Source: Parasponia andersonii (taxonomy: Eukaryota; Streptophyta; Magnoliopsida; Rosales; Cannabaceae). Taken from it: a stretch of 64,000 bases of DNA. The notes under the pieces were generated by a model. It was given only the letters and a program-made list of their open reading frames with translations, made no database searches and had not been told where the DNA came from. A program made the translations under genes and the position numbers. Each line of letters begins with the position of its first letter. Position 1 is the first letter of the stretch. Shown piece after piece: positions 50,696 through 62,922 of this stretch. The stretch covers positions 599,220 through 663,219 of the forward strand of contig JXTB01000107.1 in the NCBI GenBank assembly GCA_002914805.1, given 5' to 3'.

Positions 50696-53600
50696 TCATG
50701 AGCGGAAATGATAATTGCATGGAAAGCAGCCACAAGAGATTTGTGTTGACAAGTGAGAGTGATGATGCCTGCTATTCATCATCTTCTGCGCATGTTCTTC
50801 GGCCTTCCCAATTTGATCCGAGTGTTGCTGCCGCGCCGCTGCTCTCCATTCCTCGGCTTTTCTATGAACAACCGCCATCCTCTTCATCAACTTCTCCTCC
50901 AGGTTTGATCTCATCTTTTGTATCTTCACCTGAGCAAAAGACCAATCATTTCGAGGCAACAATTTGCCAAAACAACACCTTTAACACCTTACACTAAAAG
51001 AAATATAAATCTGTGCCTAAAGTTAGACGTGACTCAAAAACTGCCAGGTAAATATATGACCCCAGAGTGAATATATAATATAATTAAGTGGGTAACTATA
51101 GAATATGATATATGAATGTATCGGTGTTTTAATTTATTGGAATGGAACTTACTGATGATCTTCCTAAAAGAACAGGTGAGTCCGGGTAGGAGTTCCAGCT
51201 AAAGCAAATAAGTTCCAATTCCCCACGAAGACTTCTAAATGTTAGTTCCTCACATGGGCTCATGCAGATAAAATAGGTATTTTTATAGTTAAGAAATGCT
51301 AAAACGAAGACTTTCTAGCCTGCTTTCCTTTAAGCATGCATGAGAAAAAGTTTATTATATTGAGGAAGACAAAGGAACCACTCGTTAATATATAAAAACG
51401 ACAATGGAGTACAAACAACGGCGGGTGGCTCGAGAACGGCTATGTCAATAATATGCCTGATAAACCAAGCCACCCGGAGCGGTTGTGGTGCACTCACCAA
51501 ATTAGAAATCAGCTTTTGTCGACCGTATCTTGGCTATAGTATAATTATATAATACTTTAGACTTAAATATCTCACATTCACATTCTTTAAAAAGTGTACG
51601 AACACATAGAGAAAATAGTAAATTTAGTCACCAATAATTTAGTAGTGAAACGGAATACTTTTAGCTTAGGATATAGGTGTAGGACAACTATGGAGGACTT
51701 TCAGCTGAGCGATCAAAGTATTGGTTCAAGCCGAGAAGTAGTAAGTATTTTTTTTTAATTTACGCTTAAAAAAAATCTCTGAATTATATTAAACAAACTA
51801 TGTCAAGAATGCTTTGGAGGAAACTTCATGTGCGTGTTAGCCTAATGGAAACACATACTTAAGAGAAAAATACCTCGAGCTTTCTTGATTGAGCTTCTGC
51901 TTTTGCACTCTGGAGATTAACCCAAGCTTGAATCTTTGCTTCTTCTCTCTGGTATCTGATGAGACTCAGAAACATCAAAACTGTTAATAAAACTCAGAAA
52001 ACAGCTCCCTACCCTTGAATGGTGGAACCGAAATGACCCCAATTATTATTACCTGAGGCAGCATTTCGTTTTCTCTTCCTCCTCCCAAGCAGCGGCTCCG
52101 GATTCAGGACCATTCTTTGGGCAGCCATTGGCATTGTCAATCTCGAAATGCCTGAGGCTCTTTGATATCTCCTCTTCCTCCTCTTGCCTCGAACTCCAAT
52201 TGGAAGTAACCGAATCGTAATGCGTCCCAAGTTGTAGCTTGGCTAAATGACACTCTTGCAACTGAGCAATGTCAATGGTGCTGCCTGTGCTGTTGGAGTG
52301 GTCGAGGCCCAACGGCCCCGACCTGTTCGCCGGCGTGTTGTGGCGCGCCGGTGACGAGTTCTTGAAAGGTGTATGGCACCTTGAAGTTGTTGAGCTGCCA
52401 AGGGGGGTCATCTCTGTCCCAACATCTCTATGTTGAACAACTTCTGTGCCTGCATCTTTCATGGTTTCGCAGGCCCAGTTTTTGAATAGGAAGCCTTCTT
52501 TTGTTGGCTCGGAAGTTCTGAACTTGGGCAAAATCGGTTCTATGTCGTCGGTGAACTTGTCTGCATTAGCCAACTTCATAAGAAAGTTCTCCAAAGCAAA
52601 TGAAATTCGTGAATGCTATCAGCTGGAAATTCAAAATCATTTATGCTCCTCTGGCTTGGCTTCTCAGCAATCAAATTATCTTAAACAAATACTTCTGTAT
52701 TGTTTAACATGCTTATTTTTGTACCAGCAAAGGTGGATATAATTAAACAGTAGAGAAAAGCTAAAGACTTTGTTAAGCTTTTAGAAGGCATAGGAAAAAA
52801 GGAGCCATTCGTGAGAAGGGGAAAAGTGGTTAAAGGTTCCTCTAAAAATTTCGAATGGAAATTACCTTTTAGAAAGACATTATCAGTTGAACCTGAGATC
52901 CCATTGAAAGCTCTGACAGAGTTATGATGGTCCAAAGAAGCGGAGCAATGAAAGCTCGGGACTTCTTTTTTCGAGACCTTTTCTTCGGTGACCCTTGATT
53001 TTTCAGCAAACACCTCCATTTGTTGCTTAAAGTTATAGTCATTTAGCTTGGTGATTCTGACCGACTCAGAGGGCTTTATGGGATGAGCAGGGGAGTCATG
53101 GCAAGAGCTACTTATGAGCCATTTTTCTGCGTCATCCCACTTCGAAGGAAAGCTCTTTCTCGAAAGATTTCCAGCACTGAAACTAAATACAGGTCTCCCC
53201 GGAGTAGGAGGAGCTTCAAATCTCCTGTGTGTTACAGAGCTCAATCCCTCTATTCTCCTCTGAGCTGAACTCTCCGGAAAACCCCGGTTGCTCTCCGTAC
53301 CTCCATTTGGCACCGGGAAAGACTTTACAAACTCAGAGGTCTCTTTAAGATTAAGCTTGCAAAGTGGGTCGGGGAAGGTTTCTACGAAAGGGTTGATTTT
53401 GGTTTTGCCATAATAGCTTGCGTTCGCCTCCAACGGTGGTTCCTGAGTAACTCAAAAAACACACAAAAAAACAGAAATATAAATAAAACCCATTAAAGAA
53501 GAGCACAATATGAAAAGAAAAGCCACTTATGATTTACCCCATTTGCATTATGGAATGCAGAAGAATGGGGTCGAAAGTATCTGGGGCTAGTGAGATCCAT
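50696..53600 (-). CDS. Remorin family protein
   Basis: Five exons on the minus strand: 53600-53538, 53442-52866, 52560-52053, 51955-51874, 50929-50696. All borders are GT..AG and the frame is continuous, giving 487 residues. Remorins are plant-specific plasma-membrane nanodomain proteins that act as scaffolds in signalling, pathogen and symbiont responses. The long N-terminal part (1-380) is Ser/Pro-rich and presumably disordered, with SPRYFRP, APPTPGRPVFSFS, KWDDAEKWL and TSRCHTPFKNSSPARHNTP. The C-terminal remorin domain (about 395-470) has AWEEEEKTKCCLR, YQREEAKIQAWVNLQ, then KIQKMRSNLEEKLMKRM, a basic coiled coil, and ends with a Cys-containing anchor (CGCFPCNYHF) suited to S-acylation. 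The long N-terminus resembles Arabidopsis At1g67590-type remorins rather than the short group 1 proteins. The third-exon border was chosen so that the codon split by the intron gives Asp in DKFTDD. Confidence 0.93.
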
Positions 53601-53873
53601 GGCTCAGTTTATTTACTCTCCTTTTTTTGCTTTGAGTTTATTTATCAAACTCAAACTCGAAGTTTTGTTAAGGAGTATCTTTCTCTGTCTTAATAAACTC
53701 TTATTAAGGCTATCTGCATCAGTTGGATTTTAAAACAGCGTGTGAGTGTCTGATTGGAAAGCGACTAGGGAAGCAGTTGAACAGTAATATTAGCTGAACA
53801 AGGAAAAACAAAAGCATTGACTACTTGGAACCAGGCGTCCAAAACACTGTTACTTGTGTTACACAAAACGACT

Positions 53874-53879
53874 CACGTG
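53874..53879 (-). promoter_or_regulatory. G-box (CACGTG) upstream of the remorin gene
   Basis: A CACGTG palindrome in the context ACTCACGTGGGAG lies about 275 bases upstream of the remorin ATG. It fits a G-box/ABRE-type site, but this is a short motif and only suggestive. Confidence 0.35.
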
Positions 53880-54992
53880 GGAGGCCCAGCAAGCCAGCAG
53901 TTCTTTCCTTCTCGAAAATAATAAATAAATACTATCAATAATAATTAATGACAGCATAGTTACAAAGTCCTATACTTTGACGCAGATACAGATACAGAAC
54001 CAGACGAAAGAGTACTTAAAAAGAAGAGTTAAGACTGAGGAAGGGAAGTTTGGTTCGTGAAAAAAAGGAACCTTTATTTGAGAAAACAATATAAATATAT
54101 TTTGGCTATAAAAATGATTGGTTTATCTTTAGCTGTGTTAAATTATTTTATGGGAAGCTTCTTATTAGTTTTTAACCCTCTTTAGGTGTGCTGTAGATAG
54201 TTCACAGGCTATTATGGTGTTCTATTTCATGCTATACCCTACTACTCCTACTACTTTGTTCTCTTTTGTTTATTTTTTTCTCAAAATTTTCCTTTTTTTT
54301 TTTAATTCTTTTTATTTCCTTTCTATAATGACAGACCATCCTTTTTTGTTGTCTGGTTTATTGGTTGAAGAAAGCTAGTATTTCAGTTTTATTTTTTTCC
54401 TCTCTTTCGGTGGTGGAAACAAATTAAAGAAAGTGGCATTAAAAAGAAAGGTATTAGATAGGGCTAGAGATTCCAATTGTTACACCAATTTTGTTTTTAT
54501 GTTTACAATATGTTCAACTGTACTCATTATTCAATTCAATTGGTATATTGAAATTTATCATAAATAAATTAAATATTGTTGTATACTTTATACTGCTATA
54601 CTGCTGTAATTAAAAATTTGGTATAATAATTATTATCTCAAGTATTATTCATTAAAAAGAAAAAAAATTGGGACCCTTGGTGTATATACATAGACACTTG
54701 AAATGATATAGCGGTGTATATTTTCCAATAGTTATACAATGTTCTGTCCTGACTTCTGCGCCATAGCCATATTTCGGTGCCATTATGTGGAGAAAAGGGA
54801 ACATCACAATAAAGGCCGGGACCCTTTGGTGTCACTGAGTCCTTATAGTATTCACGTTCTCTAAGCATTACACTGTTGCACGAAACCTGCTATCAGTTAA
54901 GGGGAATAAGAGTGAACACAAGCTAGTTGAAGAAAATAGTTATGAGCTACATCCAACTCTCTTTCGCCCTTTATTTTAACAAAAATAACAAT

Positions 54993-55019
54993 AGCAGCAG
55001 CAGCAGCAGCAACAACAAC

Positions 55020-55054
<35 letters not shown>
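54993..55054. repeat. Compound microsatellite (AGC)n(AAC)n(AAT)n
   Basis: Successive runs of AGC, AAC and AAT triplets without interruption. Confidence 0.97.
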
Positions 55055-55055
<1 letters not shown>

Positions 55056-56160
55056 TAACTCAAAAACAATAACAGTGAGAATAATGATAAGAGAGTGGTG
55101 AAATATATAAATATGCATTGTGTCCTCCTATATCAATGGCAGGTATAAAATTAAATAAATGTAAGGAAGATTCTGTTGTTTGCAGCTCCAATCGAAAGAC
55201 ACAAAATACTGGTCGTTTTCGAGAATCCCAGTTGAAACAGACGACGTTTAGTACAGCAAGATTCTGGGGCACCAAAAGGACGGAAGAGACAAACGAAAAC
55301 CCACATTGCGTATTTGGATTAGCGTAAGAACACTTATTATTAAGACATTGTTTCATTTTTTTTTTTTTTTAATTTTTGTTCGAAGGATAATAGGACATTT
55401 TGTATAGGCTTGCATTAAAAATTTAAACGACATACCATGTGTGATAAAACGACAAAGCGTATTGGGGCAAGTCGTTTCTCATTCGAGGTGTGAGTGTGAC
55501 GGGCAATCATATAAACTAAACGTCGTTTATTTTTCATTCTCTTTATCAAAGAAAAGACATGAACAACACTAGTCGTTATAGTTCTTAAATAGTCAATAAA
55601 TGGCATATCGTCAATTATATAGGTCAAGCTAGAAGCAAAAGAACTTGTCTGTTGTGGCTATGACATACTCGCCAGTTGTCAATGCCATTGTTCGCAAATG
55701 AAACGACATGCTGTTTTATACTATCACAGAAAAAACTTGTTTTTCTACAGGTCAAATGACAGGAGCGGTGACAAAAGTAACACATCGTTTGCCGTTTTCC
55801 GACGCATAAATGATCTGTCATTTTAGTCACAGGTTAAGCGACTTGTCGTTTTTCAAGTTAAACAACCTCAATTTTGTTTATATAAAACGAAGTCTGCAAA
55901 CAAACGTGATAAACATATTTATTAAGTACATTTAGATCTTACTTATCCGGTGACAAAAGCAGATGAAGCAAATGATATAGAAAATTGTGTTGGTTCAAGA
56001 AATCAGCACGAAGGAAACTGCAAAATGGAAGACCCACGTCATGCAGGGAAAATTGGCAAAAGTCGTAGATAAGCATGGTGTAAAAAAAAAAAAAATCCCA
56101 ACCAAAAGATATTATTATTATTATTATTGTTATTATTTGCCAAAAGCTCCTTAAAGTAAG

Positions 56161-57215
56161 TGTTAAAAACACGTATATTTTGAATATTTGCTGAATTAAT
56201 AAAATGACATTTTTCTATTTGAATTTGTGCATAATTTATATGTTTTTAAATATTAGAAAATCTCTAATTTATTTATGTGACCATAAATTTAGTATATAAG
56301 TATTATATATATGGGGATTAAATTTATGAATAATAAACTAAATATGGTCTGCAATAATTAATTAAAGTTTGAGATCTTTAATTAAATATTATTAGTATAG
56401 TTCATTAACATTAAAAATGTAATAATCTTATCCGTAATATTAATGTATTGATATTACAATGAAGGTACTTTATATAATTCGATTATATGGGACTATATTA
56501 GATATGATTTGAATATTACATAAATTCCTTTAACTGTTGAGAGTTCAAATAATGTTACTAGATGATCATATGTAAATCAATCTTAATCTTGAATAGTTAT
56601 AAATTCCTATATATAGCGTTATGTTTTTTTAACATACTTCTTAAATGTTAATTTTTTAAATAGATTGAAATATTTGTATATTGAGAGTATGATGAAATGA
56701 GTAGCTGGAAAAGTAGCTTGCAGATATGAAATCCATTTTTTCCATTAGGAAGTTAGAAAGATGATTCTCGTGTATTGATTCAGGACTTGAACAGTTTGAG
56801 TACTCAGTTTATAATAGATTTATAAATTAATTGTTCATTGGAGAATTAATAGTGTACAAGGATAAAGATGTAATTGGAGAGGTAAACATAACATGACCTA
56901 GCAATTATTTATGGAGGATTGAATTATATGTAATAATTAAATCGATGGATTACTTGTTGTTTTCTGAGTAAATTAATTTTGTAATTTCAAAAGTGCAGTT
57001 CCGAATTTTTAGTGGATCAATACTGGAATTAATAAATTAGATAAATTAATTAAAGAGTTTAATTAATTATCATAATTTATTGGAGCTTGAATTACAGGTC
57101 CATAGGTCCCCAATTCCATTTCTTACAAGTACTCAATATTATATTATTGTACACTTTATCTATATAAATAGTTTATCTATATATAATTAATAATTGTTAT
57201 TAATTAATTTAAATT
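56161..57215 (+). repeat. 5' LTR of the Copia element (right end unknown)
   Basis: Aligns with 62923-64000. The left end TGTTAAAAACACG is shortened by about a dozen bases relative to the 3' LTR (TGTTAGGATTTATGCCC). The visible match continues up to the assembly gap at 57216; the true LTR end lies in or beyond the gap. Confidence 0.8.
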
Positions 57216-57850
57216 NNNNNNNNNNNNNNNNNNNNNNNNNNNNNNNNNNNNNNNNNNNNNNNNNNNNNNNNNNNNNNNNNNNNNNNNNNNNNNNNNNNNN
57301 NNNNNNNNNNNNNNNNNNNNNNNNNNNNNNNNNNNNNNNNNNNNNNNNNNNNNNNNNNNNNNNNNNNNNNNNNNNNNNNNNNNNNNNNNNNNNNNNNNNN
57401 NNNNNNNNNNNNNNNNNNNNNNNNNNNNNNNNNNNNNNNNNNNNNNNNNNNNNNNNNNNNNNNNNNNNNNNNNNNNNNNNNNNNNNNNNNNNNNNNNNNN
57501 NNNNNNNNNNNNNNNNNNNNNNNNNNNNNNNNNNNNNNNNNNNNNNNNNNNNNNNNNNNNNNNNNNNNNNNNNNNNNNNNNNNNNNNNNNNNNNNNNNNN
57601 NNNNNNNNNNNNNNNNNNNNNNNNNNNNNNNNNNNNNNNNNNNNNNNNNNNNNNNNNNNNNNNNNNNNNNNNNNNNNNNNNNNNNNNNNNNNNNNNNNNN
57701 NNNNNNNNNNNNNNNNNNNNNNNNNNNNNNNNNNNNNNNNNNNNNNNNNNNNNNNNNNNNNNNNNNNNNNNNNNNNNNNNNNNNNNNNNNNNNNNNNNNN
57801 NNNNNNNNNNNNNNNNNNNNNNNNNNNNNNNNNNNNNNNNNNNNNNNNNN
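57216..57850. other. Assembly gap (635 N)
   Basis: Unknown bases in or just after the 5' LTR of the Copia element. The primer binding site, not seen elsewhere, may lie here. Confidence 0.99.
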
Positions 57851-58947
57851 AATATCACATTTTATAAATTTGATTTGTAAAATTACCAAAAGAAGAAAGA
57901 AGACCTAAAAAGATCAGCAGATAGCTTTCAGGCGTTTGGGCCTACGTGCCTTTGACTCTTTGTAATTTTATTATTTTATTTTATTGTTATATTATATGTG
58001 ATATGTATAACATAATCATACAATATAACATATCATTCATTATACTCACTCATAGTTATTTATGAATGTCATGCATATATGTTATATTCATGCTAAAATA
58101 GTTCAGTTATGACTAATTTAATTAGATTAAATAATTAAATAGGAATAAAAAATTGAATAATGTGATTTAAGTTTAATAATTAAATTCTAGTAATATCACA
58201 CTTATTTAATTTAGGCTATCCTTATTGATTAGATTAATAGCCAAATTATTCATATAATAATAAATTTAGATTTTTAGAAAATCTAGTAATTGATTTAGGA
58301 CCAATGAGATTGGACTAATAGATTAACTTAGAAAATTATATTAGATACAATAACTAGGTTAAATAAAACATTAGATGTTTATTAGTAAAAACATATAAGA
58401 TTTTCAAATAATGAGTGGGAGAGAGGTATATGATAATATATCCCACAGTCTCCATTATTAATTAAGTATTATGAGATTTAATTGTCCTCTAGAGACGCTT
58501 AGATTTCGTCTTCCCTATAGAAAGTGTCAATTTAAATTAATTACAAGGCTTAATTTCCAAGAGATAAGATTTTAGAATGTATTTCAAAATTGACTTACCC
58601 TGCGATGACAATTTTGAGTTAAGTTGCTAAAATTTAAAATAATGGGTCACACTCACAAGGATACAATTAAACTGTTAATAGTATCTTGACCATAAAATGG
58701 TAGTTAATAAATAAAAGAAAATATGAGATATTTTGATGTTTTATTTATTAATTGAGAATGTCTCAATTCAATTAATAATTATGCGACCTATTCTACGACG
58801 ACACCTAATTAGAAAAAAAAAATGAATTACCATGGAATTAGTAAATAAGTTTATGGGTTTACTTACTTGCATCATGCATCACGTTTACTATTCTGAATTC
58901 TTTTTGATATTTATTTCAAATATGTTGAATATTATTTTATTTATTTA
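57851..58947 (+). other. LTR remainder or untranslated leader of the Copia element
   Basis: AT-rich with no open frame of note. Without the partner region (beyond the window) it cannot be split into LTR and leader. No TGGTATCAGAG-type primer site was found here. Confidence 0.5.
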
Positions 58948-59860
58948 ATTTCAGCAAAACTGTCAACCTCGAATCTCATCATCGCTCTACTCCAAAATGA
59001 AAAATCAACTGAAGATAATTTGATCAAGTGGAAAAATAATATGAACATTATGCTTGTTAATGAAGACTACAAGTTTGTACTTATGGAGGAATGTCCTCCA
59101 CAACCCATCACTAATGCTACTCGTACCATACGAAAAAGCTATAAAAAGTGGACTCATGCTAATAATATAGCTCGCTGCTACGTGTTAGCAAGTATGACTG
59201 ACGTATTTAGAGCTAAGCACGAAAAGATAGAAATTGCTTATGAGATAATGAAGTCTCTCTAGGCTATGTTTGGGCAATAATTTGATCAATCTCATAATGA
59301 CACCATTAAAAAAGATATAAATGCGAAGATGAAGAGAGGAACTCCAATGAGAGATTATGTTTTGAATATAATCAATTACGCTGGAGAAGCTGAAGTTCAT
59401 TAGGCTACGATCGATGACCGCACTCAAGTGAGTATGATTCTAGAATCGCTCTCATCTGATTTTATTTAGTTCAAGAGTAATTATATTATGAACAAGTTGA
59501 ATTATACAATGACTTAACTACTCAATGAACTACAAACTTTCGAATTCATATCGAAAGATAAAGGTAAAGATAGTTCAGTAACTATTGCTGAAACGAATGT
59601 TACAGAAGGAAATCCTTCTACCTCTAACAAAAACAAAAAGAGGATGAGAAAATGTGCCTTTGAGTCTAAGCCTAAAAAGACTAAGAAGAACAACTCCAGA
59701 ATAAAAAGCCTAAGGTAAAATATTTTCACTGCGGAGTTGAAGGGCATTAGAAGAGAAACTGTAACAAGTATCTATCCGAATTGAAAAAGAAGAAGAAAGG
59801 TAAATATGATTTACTTTTTCTAGAAGTTTGTTTAGTGGAAGAAGATTTATTTGATATATC
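58948..59860 (+). pseudogene. Copia gag (broken)
   Basis: The frame reads ISAKLSTSNLIIALLQNEKS, where the first codon ATT stands in the position of the usual ATG, so the start appears lost. It continues with IKWKNNMNIMLVNEDYKFVL and CPPQPITNATRT, typical of this Copia gag group. Stops occur at 59260, 59275, 59401, 59467 and later. A CCHC-type knuckle (FHCGVEGH, stop, KRNC) is at about 59724-59763, itself broken by a stop. Confidence 0.85.
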
Positions 59861-61200
59861 TCTCTAAATAGTTGATTCAAGAGGCACTAATCATATTTAT
59901 TCTTCTTTTTAGATGCTTAGTTCTTCAAGGGAGCTTGTCGATGGGGAATTTACGATGCGAGTAGGTAATAGAGCCAAAGTTTCTACAAAAGCAGTGGAAG
60001 TCATCCGTCTTCATTTTAGGAATAGATTTTTGTTATTAAATAATGTTTATTTTATTCATATTTTCGTAGGAATTTAATTTCTGTTTCAAGACTAATTAAA
60101 TAATTTTTTGTGTTTCTTTTTTAATAACGAGATTATTATTTATAAAAATAGTTTAAATATTTGTTCTGCAAAAATGGAGAATAGACTTTACATGATAAGA
60201 TCGGACGAACAATCACTGCCTAATACCAAAATATTTAAAATAGAATATCCTAAACCTAAAAAGTAAAAAGTTTCTCATTATAACGATATATATCTTTGGT
60301 ACCTTAAGTTAGAGCATATCAATCTAGATAGGATAAAAAGACTTGTAAATGATGGTCTTTTAAGAGAGCTAAAAATTAGCACTCTACAAGTTTGTAAATC
60401 TTGTCTAAAGGGGAAAATGACCAAGAGACTTTTCTTAGCAAAGAGTGAAAAGGCCAAAGAACTCCTTGAGCTTGTGCATAATAATGTATGAGGTCCATTT
60501 AGTATATAAGTAAGAGGCGGTTATGAATACTTTATCATATTTATTGACGATTATTCACAATATGAATATGTTTACCTAATACAAAAAAAATCTGAAACCT
60601 TTGAAAAGTTCAAAGAATTCATAATAAAAGCTGAAAAGCAATTAGGTAAGTTATTAAAAACTTTTCGATCAGATCAAGGAGGTGGATACCTCGATAATGA
60701 ATTCAAGGATCACTTGCTAGAGAATAGTATCCTATCCCAACTCACAGCACCTGGAATACCATAACAGAGTAGTGTTGCAGAATTGAGAAACCAAATGTTG
60801 CTTGATATGATTAGATCAGTGATGGGCTACTCTTCCCTACCTCTTTTATTTTGGGGTTATGCATTACAAATTATTGTTTACATTTTGAATATAGTACCTT
60901 CTAAATCTATCTAAAAGACACTATTAGAGTTGTGGAATGGGTGTAAACCTAGTTTACGTCACATTTACATATAGGGGTATCCAGTACATGTACTGAAAGG
61001 AAAGACTAGGAAGCTAGAACCACGTATAGAGGTTTGTTAATTTGTAGGTTATCCAAAAGGTACAAGAGGAGGTTTGTTTTATAGTTCTTAAGAGAAAAAA
61101 GTATTTGTATCGACAAATACCACTTTTCTTGAAGATGACTCTATAACAGATTTCAAACTTCGAAGAAAAGCTGTAGTAAAGGAATTACTTTTTAATTAGA
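59861..61200 (+). pseudogene. Copia protease and integrase (broken)
   Basis: The protease site reads IVDSRGTNHI (about 59868), with Arg in place of the glycine of the DSG motif. The pre-integrase GAG-like motif is weak (LWYLKLEHINLDRIKRLVND, about 60292). In the integrase core the first catalytic Asp is Asn (VHNNV, about 60477), the second is kept (FRSDQGGGYLDNEF, about 60662) and the Glu is kept (SSVAELRNQ, about 60770). Several stops interrupt the frame. Confidence 0.83.
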
Positions 61201-61379
61201 TCAGACAGTAACCAACAACCGTTGTTCAATGACAAAATTATGAGACCATTATTCCAAATTAGAATACCTTAGCAACGTGACGTAGTGGGAGGATTATTAG
61301 ACCACCTACTCACTATAAGGAATTTGGAGAGGCATATGTTGTTATTTTTGATAATAGTCAAGATGACCCATTGACATAT

Positions 61380-62905
61380 AAGTATGCAATAGAAGATTCT
61401 GATAAGGAAAAAAGGTAAGAGGCTATGATCCAAGAAATAGAATTCATGTATTCCAATTCTATTTGGAAACTTGTAGAACCACCTGAAAATGCCAGGTCTA
61501 TTGGATGTAAATGGATCTATAAAAGAAAAAGATGTGTAAATGGAAAAGTTGAAACATTCAAAACTAGGTTAATGGCAAAGGGTTATATCCAAAAAGATGG
61601 AGTTGATTACGAAGAGACTTTCTCACCAATAGCCATACTTAAATCCATATGTATCCTCTTATCCATTGATACATGTTTAGACTATGAAATATGGAAAATA
61701 GATATTAAGACAGTCTTTTTGAATGACTATCTTGAAGAAAGCATCTATATGGTGCAACCAAAAAGTTTTGTAACTAAAGGCTAAGAGTAGAAAGTCTATA
61801 AGCTACTTCTATTTATGGACTTAAGCAAGCTTCAAGATCATAGAATCTAAGATTTGATGAGACGATCAAGTATTATGGTTTTGATCAAAATGTTGATGAA
61901 CCTTGTGTATACAAGTACATCAAAAATAATAAAGTGGTCTTCCTTGTTCTTTATGCAGATGATATTTTGCTCATTGAGAATGATGTGGAAACATTATCTA
62001 TTGTAAAGAAATGGTTAGTAGAGCAATTTGAAATGAAAGATTTGGGAAAAGTAAGTTATGTGCTTAGGATCCAGGTTATTCGAGATCGCAAGAACATACT
62101 TTTGACACTGTCTCAAGCATCTTATGTTGATAAAGTACTCATTTATTTTTTGATGAAAAAACTCCAAGAAAGGAAAATTATCTTCTCGACATAGAGTTAT
62201 ATTTTCCAAAGAGCAATGTCCCAAGGCACCTCAAAAGGAAGAGGATATAAGACGAGTTCCTTATACGTCTATAGTTAGCAACATTATATATGTCATGTTA
62301 TGTATTAAGCCCGACATATACTACGTAGTAGGGATAGTCAGTCGTTTTCAATCAAATCCAGGATTAGATCACTAGATAGCAATAAAGCATATTCTCAAGT
62401 ATCTTAGGAGAACGAGAAATTATATATTGATTTATTTAAGTCAGGACTTGATTCCTATTGGTTACACTGATTCTGATTTTCAATCAGACAAAGATACTCG
62501 AAAATCAATGTTTGGGTCAGTGTTCACCCTTGGTGATGGAGTCGTTGTTTGGAGAAGTATTAAACAATCCAGTACTACAGATTTTACTATGGAAACAGAA
62601 GAGTTTGGCTCCAAAAGTTCTTTACTAATTTGGAAGTTATTTCAAATATGGATAAGCCACTAATTTTATACTGCGTCAAGAGTGGAGTAGTGACGAATTC
62701 AAAAGAACTAAGAAATCACAAAAGAGGAAAGCATATAGAGAGAAAGTATCATCTGATAAGAGAGATAGTACATTGAGGAGATGTGATAGTATTGAAGATA
62801 TCATCTGAAAATAATATTGCTGATCTTTTTACAAAGACGCTTTCAATGAAGACTTTTGAGAGTCACTTAGAAAGTTCAAGATTGAGATATATGTCTCACA
62901 TGCTT
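61380..62905 (+). pseudogene. Copia reverse transcriptase and RNase H (broken)
   Basis: RT motifs: SIGCKWIYKRKR, RLMAKGYIQKDGVDYEETFS, IWKIDIKTVFLNDYLEESIY (open 61425-61784), then a stop and a frameshift, and the catalytic box VFLVLYADDILLI (about 61936) in another frame. RNase H begins with YTDSDFQSDKDTRKSMFGS (about 62464) and has a gap around ETEEFG where related elements have more sequence. The tail keeps KHIERKYHLI-like text (about 62728) and ADLFTKTLS (about 62818). Confidence 0.85.
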
Positions 62906-62907
62906 TA

Positions 62908-62922
62908 GGGAAAATGAGAGAT
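62908..62922 (+). other. Polypurine tract of the Copia element
   Basis: GGGAAAATGAGAGAT sits directly before the TGTTAGG that begins the 3' LTR. Confidence 0.7.

Larger units (their letters stand above)
53601..56160. other. Remorin upstream region and intergenic DNA
   Basis: Contains the remorin promoter (minus strand), a compound microsatellite (54993-55054), a cluster of CGAC/GTCG words (about 55211-55870) and an ATT repeat (about 56110-56137). No gene recognised. Confidence 0.6.

Noticed and set aside
50698-50997. Plus-strand open frame (99 aa) opposite the last remorin exon
   Set aside because: The minus-strand remorin domain explains the region; the plus frame is Ser-rich noise.
52681-52866. 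Extension of the second remorin exon through an open frame
   Set aside because: A good donor at the end of FLK and the acceptor before DKFTDD give continuous family-like sequence; the extension has no similarity and ends at a stop.
57187-57889. Open frames spanning the second N gap
   Set aside because: An artefact of unknown bases in an LTR.
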